NCBI GenBank assembly: GCA_033720955.1
Contig: JAWWBN010000061.1
Span: 1 to 17,130, forward strand
DNA from: JAWWBN01 sp033720955
Lineage (GTDB): Bacteria > Acidobacteriota > Thermoanaerobaculia > Multivoradales > JAHEKO01
Length of the DNA stretch: 17,130 bases
Direction of reading: 5' to 3'
Part shown: one piece after another, positions 12,719 through 17,130 of the stretch
How the letters are laid out: each line of letters begins with the position of its first letter
How positions within the stretch are numbered: the stretch's first letter is position 1
Notes under the pieces: model-generated
Seen by the model: the letters and a program-made list of their open reading frames with translations, nothing else
What the model was told of the DNA's origin: nothing
Database searches by the model: none
Position numbers and translations under genes: made by a program

Positions 12719-15025
12719 ATGAGCCCCGATGCGCCTCCGACCCTGGCCCCGCCCACCGACCCGCGTCTCGCGGCCTACCTGCCACTGATCTACGTCGCCT
12801 GGGCCGACGGCGAGCTGACCGACGACGAGATCCGCACCATCTGCGACCGGCTCGCCACCGCCAGCGACGACGACCCGCCCTGCCGCCAGGCCCTGGCCGG
12901 GTGGCTGGACCCCGAGCGGCCGCCGACCCCGAGCGAGCACCGCCGTCTGCTGCGTCGCATCCGCGAGCTGGCGCCTGACCTTCCGGACGCCGCCGATCTG
13001 AGTCTGGCCGAGCTGGGTCTCGAGCTGGCCGAGACCCTGGGCCACCGCCCCGGGGAGCGCGAACGGGCGGCCATCGCCCAGGTGCAGGAGGCGCTGGGTC
13101 TCGGCGACGCGGAGCCGGCGCGACGGATCCTCGAGCCCATCCGCCCGATGCCCGAGGAGGAGGAGGCCGGGGCCAGGTTCGACGTCGGCGGCCTCACCCG
13201 GCGGCTCGACGGCCGCCACCGCGAGCTCCGTCAACGCCTGCGGCGGATCCTGTCGCGGCCCGAGTTCGCCTACGAGTACGGTCTCGGCCGGGAGGAGCAG
13301 CGCGCCCGCACCCTGCGGCTGGCGAAGCGGCTCGCCGAAGAGGGGATCGGCGCCCTCTCCTTCCCGGCCGAGGTGGGGGGCGGGGGCGACCTCACCGCCT
13401 TCATCGCCGCCTTCGAGACGATGGCCTTCCACGACCACTCCCTGCTGGTGAAGATGGGGGTGCAGTTCGGCCTCTTCGGCGGCAGCATCCTGCAGCTCGG
13501 CACCGAGGGCCATCACCGGCGGTTCCTCCCCCGGGTCGCCACCCTGGAGCTGCCGGGCTGCTTCGCGATGTCCGAGACCGGGCACGGCTCCAACGTCCAG
13601 GAGCTCGAGACGGTGGCGCGGTACGACGCCGCCACCGGGGAGCTCGTCGTCACCACCCCCCACGCGAGGGCGCGCAAGGACTACATCGGCAACGCCGCCC
13701 GCGACGGCCGCATGGCCACGGTGTTCGCCCAGCTCGAGGTGGAAGGCGAGAGCTATGGCGTCCACGCCCTGCTGGTGCCGATCCGCGACGAGCGCGGCGA
13801 GCCGCTGCCCGGCGTGACGATCGAGGACTGCGGCGAGAAGATGGGCCTCAACGGGGTGGACAACGGCCGCCTCTCGTTCGACGGGGTGCGGGTGCCGAGG
13901 GAGAACCTGCTCGACCGCTTCGCCTCGGTGGACGAATCCGGCCGCTACACGAGCCCCATCACCAGCGCCTCGAAGCGTTTCTTCGTCATGCTCGGCACCC
14001 TGGTGGGGGGCCGGGTCAGCGTCGCCCTGGCCGGCAACAGCGCCGCCAAGAGCGCCCTGGCGATCGCGGTCCGCTACGCCGTCCGACGGCGTCAGTTCGG
14101 GCCCGGCGGCCGGCCCGAGCGCGCCCTGCTCGACTACCCCAGCCACCAGCGGCGGCTCCTGCCGCGGCTGGCCACCACCTACGCCCTCCACTTCGCGCTG
14201 GAGCACCTGGTCCAGCGCTACGCCGACTCCGCCGGGTCGGAGGACCGGCGCGAGGTGGAGACGCTGGCCGCGGGCCTCAAGGCCTACTCCACCTGGCACG
14301 CCACCGACACCATCCAGGAGGGGCGGGAGGCGTGCGGCGGGCAGGGCTACCTGGCCGAGAACCGCTTCGCCTCGCTCAAGGCGGACACCGACGTCTTCAC
14401 CACCTTCGAGGGCGACAACACGGTGCTCCTCCAGCTCGTGGCCAAGGGGCTGCTGAGCGGCTACCGAAAGCAGTTCCACGATCTGACGCTGCTGGGCCTG
14501 GCGCGTTACCTGGCCGGCCGCGCCGCCATCACGGTGGCCGAGCTCAACCCGGTCGTGACCCGGCTGCGCGACGAGGCCCACCTGCGCGACCGGGGCTTCC
14601 AGACCGGCGCCCTCCTCTGGCGCGAGGAGCATCTGCTGAGCTCGCTGGCCCGACGGCTGAAGACCCGGATCGACGGCGGCGGCGACCCGTTCGACGCCCT
14701 CTCCGAGTGCCAGACCCACGCCCTCGCCCTGGCGAAGGCTCACGTGGAGAGCACCGTCCTCGAGCGCTTCGCCGCCGCCGTCGCGGGTCTCGAGGACGCG
14801 GCGACGCGGGAGGTGCTCGAGAGGCTCTGCGACCTGTACGCCCTCTCCCGCATCGAGAGCGACCGGGGGTGGTTCCAGGAGCACGGCTACCTGGAGGGCG
14901 GCAAGGCCAAGGCGATCCGCGACCAGGTGGACAGGCTCTGCGCCGAGGTTCGGCCCCAGGCGGTTCCGCTGGTCAACGCCTTCGGCATCCCGCCGGCCCT
15001 GCTGGCCGCGCCGATCGCTCTCTAG
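12719..15025 (+). CDS. Acyl-CoA oxidase/dehydrogenase-family enzyme with N-terminal TerB-like domain
   Basis: 768 residues. The catalytic part (about 150-768) is an FAD-dependent acyl-CoA dehydrogenase fold of the acyl-CoA oxidase subgroup. The flavin/substrate motif is CFAMSETGHGSN (281-292), followed by GVDNGRLSFDGVRVPRENLL (379-398), ACGGQGY (538-544) and FEGDNTVL (563-570), where E564 is the expected catalytic base. It would oxidise acyl-CoA to 2-enoyl-CoA in fatty acid breakdown. Whether O2 or an electron-transfer flavoprotein takes the electrons cannot be told. Residues 15 to about 125 contain YVAWADGELTDDEIRTICDR, which resembles TerB-type helical domains, an unusual partner. The ATG at 12719 has GGGAG six bases upstream; a longer upstream frame was rejected because it has no Shine-Dalgarno or recognisable motif. 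It is divergent from the ImcH-like gene. Confidence 0.9.
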   Translation: MSPDAPPTLAPPTDPRLAAYLPLIYVAWADGELTDDEIRTICDRLATASDDDPPCRQALAGWLDPERPPTPSEHRRLLRRIRELAPDLPDAADLSLAELGLELAETLGHRPGERERAAIAQVQEALGLGDAEPARRILEPIRPMPEEEEAGARFDVGGLTRRLDGRHRELRQRLRRILSRPEFAYEYGLGREEQRARTLRLAKRLAEEGIGALSFPAEVGGGGDLTAFIAAFETMAFHDHSLLVKMGVQFGLFGGSILQLGTEGHHRRFLPRVATLELPGCFAMSETGHGSNVQELETVARYDAATGELVVTTPHARARKDYIGNAARDGRMATVFAQLEVEGESYGVHALLVPIRDERGEPLPGVTIEDCGEKMGLNGVDNGRLSFDGVRVPRENLLDRFASVDESGRYTSPITSASKRFFVMLGTLVGGRVSVALAGNSAAKSALAIAVRYAVRRRQFGPGGRPERALLDYPSHQRRLLPRLATTYALHFALEHLVQRYADSAGSEDRREVETLAAGLKAYSTWHATDTIQEGREACGGQGYLAENRFASLKADTDVFTTFEGDNTVLLQLVAKGLLSGYRKQFHDLTLLGLARYLAGRAAITVAELNPVVTRLRDEAHLRDRGFQTGALLWREEHLLSSLARRLKTRIDGGGDPFDALSECQTHALALAKAHVESTVLERFAAAVAGLEDAATREVLERLCDLYALSRIESDRGWFQEHGYLEGGKAKAIRDQVDRLCAEVRPQAVPLVNAFGIPPALLAAPIAL

Positions 15026-15058
15026 GGATCGGCGCCTGCCGCCGCCGCGCCGGCCCCG

Positions 15059-15322
15059 CTAGAGGATGCCGCCGAGCGCGCCGTTCAGGATCGAGTGGCA
15101 GCTCGGGCAGACCATCACGTGTCCACGCCGCGGGAGGGAGGAGGTGAAGTTCACCCGGCTCCGCAGCAGACGAATCACCTGGATCGTGTCGATGGCCATC
15201 TGGCAGTGGGGACAGAGCGCCCGGCTCTCGAGCGCGAACTCGGCCTCGACGTGGGACTCCCCCAGCTCGTCCGGGGGAAGCAGGCCCGAGTCGGCGTCGG
15301 CGGGTCGCCTGGTGCTTTCCAT
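15059..15322 (-). CDS. Small zinc-ribbon protein, function unknown
   Basis: 87 residues with two Cys pairs: CPHC (37-40) and CPSC (72-75), 31 residues apart. This is the pattern of a four-cysteine zinc ribbon. The N-terminal 30 residues are polar, probably flexible, and there is no signal peptide or membrane helix, so it is likely cytoplasmic. CPSCH formally matches a heme motif but is far more likely a zinc site given its pairing with CPHC and the lack of export signal. The ATG at 15322 has GAGGAG about eight bases upstream. It converges on the acyl-CoA oxidase-like gene and is divergent from the large membrane protein. I do not recognise a named family. Confidence 0.75.
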   Translation of the reverse strand: MESTRRPADADSGLLPPDELGESHVEAEFALESRALCPHCQMAIDTIQVIRLLRSRVNFTSSLPRRGHVMVCPSCHSILNGALGGIL

Positions 15323-15405
15323 GTCTCGGTCTCCTCTCCGCCGAATCGGTTAGCACGATGGATGCCGGGGATCGTCCCTGCAAAACCGGGCTTCTCGCGC
15401 GCCTG

Positions 15406-15433
15406 TTGTCACGATTTGTCAGCCCGGTGACAA
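15406..15433. promoter_or_regulatory. TTGTCA operator-like cluster between divergent genes
   Basis: TTGTCA occurs at 15406-15411 and 15416-15421, one helical turn apart, and its inverted form TGACAA at 15428-15433. The second and third copies make TTGTCA-N6-TGACAA, and the outer pair makes TTGTCAC-N14-GTGACAA. The cluster lies about 45 bases before the GTG of the membrane protein and about 85 bases before the zinc-ribbon gene. It could be bound by a dimeric repressor or activator, but the regulator is unknown. Confidence 0.5.
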
Positions 15434-15478
15434 GAAGACGGCGGGGGCCGGCCGTGGCGGGCTACGATTCGCTCCGGA

Positions 15479-17130
15479 GTGACTCTTCGACGCCTGCCGC
15501 TCGACCTCGCCACCCCGCTGGCGCTGCTGCTCTTCCTCTTCGCCTTCGCCCGGGCCGTGGACGACCCGGCATCGGCCGCGGAGCTCGGCTACCTCGCCGT
15601 GCTGGCGACGGCGGTGCTGGTGCCGCTGGCCTGTCTGCCGGATCGCATGCGGTGGGGTCTCGAGACGACGGCGGTGCTGGTCGCGGCGGCGGCGATCGCG
15701 CTGCCGGCGGGCGACCTGCGGGGAGCCGCCATCGGTCTCCTGCTCACGGCCTGCGCCGCCCTCGAACTCTTCCGCCTGGCGGGATGCGACGAGCCGCCGC
15801 CGTGGGCCGCCGTGGCGGCGGCGGCCCTCGCGCTCCAGATGATCTTCCGCTCCGGGCGGCTGCTGACCCCGGAGCTCGACCTCCGGACGCTGGTCGGTCT
15901 TCTCGGTCTCCCCCTGGCCGGCGCCGTCGCCACCCGGTTCCTGTGGGGAAGCCTCGGCCGCCGGTCGGCGACGGCGGCCGGTCTCCTGCTCGCCATGGCC
16001 CCCGGCTGGCGGGTGGCGCCCACCCTGACCCTGGGTGCGCTTGCGGCCGCCGTCGCCCTCCCCGGCAGCCGGCTCCTGCCCGCGGCCCCGGCCCGGTCCC
16101 GCGATGCCCCTCTGGATCCCCGGCTGCCGGTCGGGGCGGCCCTCGCCGCGGTGGTCGTGGCGGCGAGCCTCTGGCGGCCGGCCTTCGGGCCGCTGCTGCT
16201 GCTGGCGGCGGCGGTGCTGCGCGCGCGGGAGCGGCCGGCGGTGGAGCTGCGGCTCGCCGCCCTGGCGCTCGGTCTCGCCCTCCTGCCGGCGGCGCCGCAG
16301 GGATGGGAGGGGGTCCTGCCCGCGGCCTCCCTCTGGCTGCTGCTGCTCCCCACCGCCGCCCTGATCGGGCCGCGGCGATGGCCGGCGCTGGCGGCGGCGG
16401 CCGCCCTGGGGCTCGCCGGCCACCGCTGGCTGGCCGAGCCGGCCGCCGCCTGGGGCCCCGCGGTGGGGACCACGGCCCTTCTGCTGGTGCTGCCTCCCGC
16501 CGCCGAGAGGCTGCAGCGGCTGTGGACGGGCGCCCTCCTGTTCGGAGGCGCCCTCCTCGCCTGCTACCCGTGGCTCCGCGCCGAGCCGCTGGCCGTGGCG
16601 CTGGACCGGGTGGGCCTCGCGCCGGCCCCGGTTCCGGCCGTGGCCGTGATGGCCGGCGTCGTCGCCTTCGCCCTGGCCCTCGAAGGGCTTCCCTACCGCT
16701 GGGTGCACCCGGTGCGCCCCGCCGCGGCAGGCGCGGTCGCCCTCTTCGTGGGCGCCCTGGTGAGCCTGCCGCCCCCGGCCGTCGCGCCGCTGGGTCGCAC
16801 CGCCTTCGTCCTGGACCAGGCGAGCCCCGGCCGGCAGGCCGCCGTCGACCCGCCGGTGACGGTCTCCGAGGTGGTGGCCGACACCTACCTCTCCAACGCC
16901 GCCGGGCTCGCGGCCGGGACCCCGGTGGCGCGGGTGCGGCTGATCGGAGAGTCGGGCGCCTCCGTCACCTGGGAGATCCTCGCCGGCCGGGACACGGGCG
17001 AGTGGGCGGCCCGCCGACCCGACGTGGCGGCGCTGCCGGGGCTGTCGCCCCCGGCGCCGTGGCTCTCGTGGGTCGCCGCGGAGGGCTTCTTCGGCCAGCG
17101 CTACCGGGCGCGTCACCGCCCCACGGAAAC
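15479..17130 (+). CDS. Large polytopic membrane protein, unrecognised, cut by window end
   Basis: The frame is open from the GTG at 15479 to the window edge, giving 550 residues without a stop. GTG is the first start codon after an in-frame stop at 15428; GGAG overlaps it rather than preceding it, so the start is uncertain. The first 440 or so residues form a dozen or more Ala/Leu/Val-rich helices with very short loops and many Trp/Arg at the interfaces. The last 100 or so residues are less hydrophobic, with a probable beta-rich extracytoplasmic domain (VSEVVADTYLSNAAGL ... ASVTWEILAGRDTGEWAARR). This layout resembles glycosyltransferase-like or O-antigen-related membrane proteins in general shape only; I see no motif to support a function. 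Its opposite strand also has a long open frame, rejected as Gln/Arg-rich shadow. Confidence 0.7.
   Translation, partial: MTLRRLPLDLATPLALLLFLFAFARAVDDPASAAELGYLAVLATAVLVPLACLPDRMRWGLETTAVLVAAAAIALPAGDLRGAAIGLLLTACAALELFRLAGCDEPPPWAAVAAAALALQMIFRSGRLLTPELDLRTLVGLLGLPLAGAVATRFLWGSLGRRSATAAGLLLAMAPGWRVAPTLTLGALAAAVALPGSRLLPAAPARSRDAPLDPRLPVGAALAAVVVAASLWRPAFGPLLLLAAAVLRARERPAVELRLAALALGLALLPAAPQGWEGVLPAASLWLLLLPTAALIGPRRWPALAAAAALGLAGHRWLAEPAAAWGPAVGTTALLLVLPPAAERLQRLWTGALLFGGALLACYPWLRAEPLAVALDRVGLAPAPVPAVAVMAGVVAFALALEGLPYRWVHPVRPAAAGAVALFVGALVSLPPPAVAPLGRTAFVLDQASPGRQAAVDPPVTVSEVVADTYLSNAAGLAAGTPVARVRLIGESGASVTWEILAGRDTGEWAARRPDVAALPGLSPPAPWLSWVAAEGFFGQRYRARHRPTE

Noticed and set aside
9120..12722. 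1200-residue plus-strand frame spanning the CbcL-like gene, the gap and the ImcH-like gene
   Set aside because: It crosses two well-supported genes in the wrong frame or strand and is Arg/Pro/His-rich throughout.
12491..14884. 797-residue minus-strand frame opposite the acyl-CoA oxidase-like gene
   Set aside because: No motifs, compositionally a shadow; the plus strand has complete flavoenzyme motifs and a ribosome binding site.
15095..15109. CPSCH in the small zinc-ribbon protein as a heme attachment site
   Set aside because: It pairs with CPHC in a four-Cys ribbon, and the protein has no signal peptide for export to the heme-ligating periplasm.
15419..17116. 565-residue minus-strand frame opposite the large membrane protein
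   Set aside because: Gln/Arg/Gly-rich low-complexity product without structure; the plus strand gives regular membrane helices and stays open to the window end.
1..17130. CRISPR arrays, tRNA or rRNA genes, transposases and phage genes
   Set aside because: I looked for regularly spaced repeats, cloverleaf-like segments and transposase or integrase motifs and saw none.

Overview
The window is a very GC-rich bacterial chromosome segment dominated by respiratory multiheme c-type cytochromes. I count 39 c-type heme attachment sites in five complete cytochrome genes: 11 in the bc-linked cytochrome, 10 in the MtrA/DmsE-type protein, 1 in a small cytochrome, 11 in a CbcL-like fusion and 6 in a NapC/NirT-like protein. 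The start of the window also cuts through the tail of a sixth cytochrome. The lipid, cytochrome and porin content fits a Gram-negative, metal- or electrode-respiring (or metal-oxidising) bacterium. A deep lineage such as Acidobacteriota is a guess from gene content and composition, not something the sequence proves.

Layout. 1-141 (+) is the end of a monoheme cytochrome c. 226-3622 (-) is a three-gene operon in the order Rieske protein, cytochrome b, 11-heme membrane-anchored cytochrome c; it is a cytochrome bc-type complex in which a large multiheme cytochrome replaces cytochrome c1. 3737-4102 (+) is a small four-helix membrane protein, divergent from the bc operon. 4117-5202 (-) is an exported endonuclease/exonuclease/phosphatase-family hydrolase. 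5282-8064 (-) is a two-gene porin-cytochrome conduit: a periplasmic decaheme cytochrome (MtrA/PioA/DmsE family) followed by an MtrB/PioB-family outer-membrane barrel. 8391-10575 (+) holds a monoheme cytochrome c overlapping or abutting an 11-heme cytochrome fused to a five-helix b-type membrane domain (CbcL-like). 11082-12494 (-) is a hexaheme NapC/NirT (ImcH-like) inner-membrane cytochrome.

After this cytochrome island the content changes. 12719-15025 (+) is an acyl-CoA oxidase/dehydrogenase-family enzyme with an N-terminal TerB-like helical domain. 15059-15322 (-) is a small zinc-ribbon protein. 15479 to the window end (+) is a large polytopic membrane protein that I do not recognise and that is cut by the window edge.

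How the parts fit together (inference). Three structurally different quinol:cytochrome modules (the Rieske/b/11-heme complex, the CbcL-like fusion and the ImcH-like protein) would take electrons from the membrane quinone pool. Small soluble cytochromes would carry them across the periplasm, and the decaheme/barrel pair would move them through the outer membrane. In Geobacter, separate inner-membrane cytochromes (ImcH, CbcL, Cbc complexes) serve acceptors of different redox potential. Finding three such types beside an outer-membrane conduit within about 12.5 kb is the most striking aspect of this window. No outer-surface decaheme (MtrC/OmcA type) is seen in the window. The direction of electron flow cannot be decided from sequence alone.
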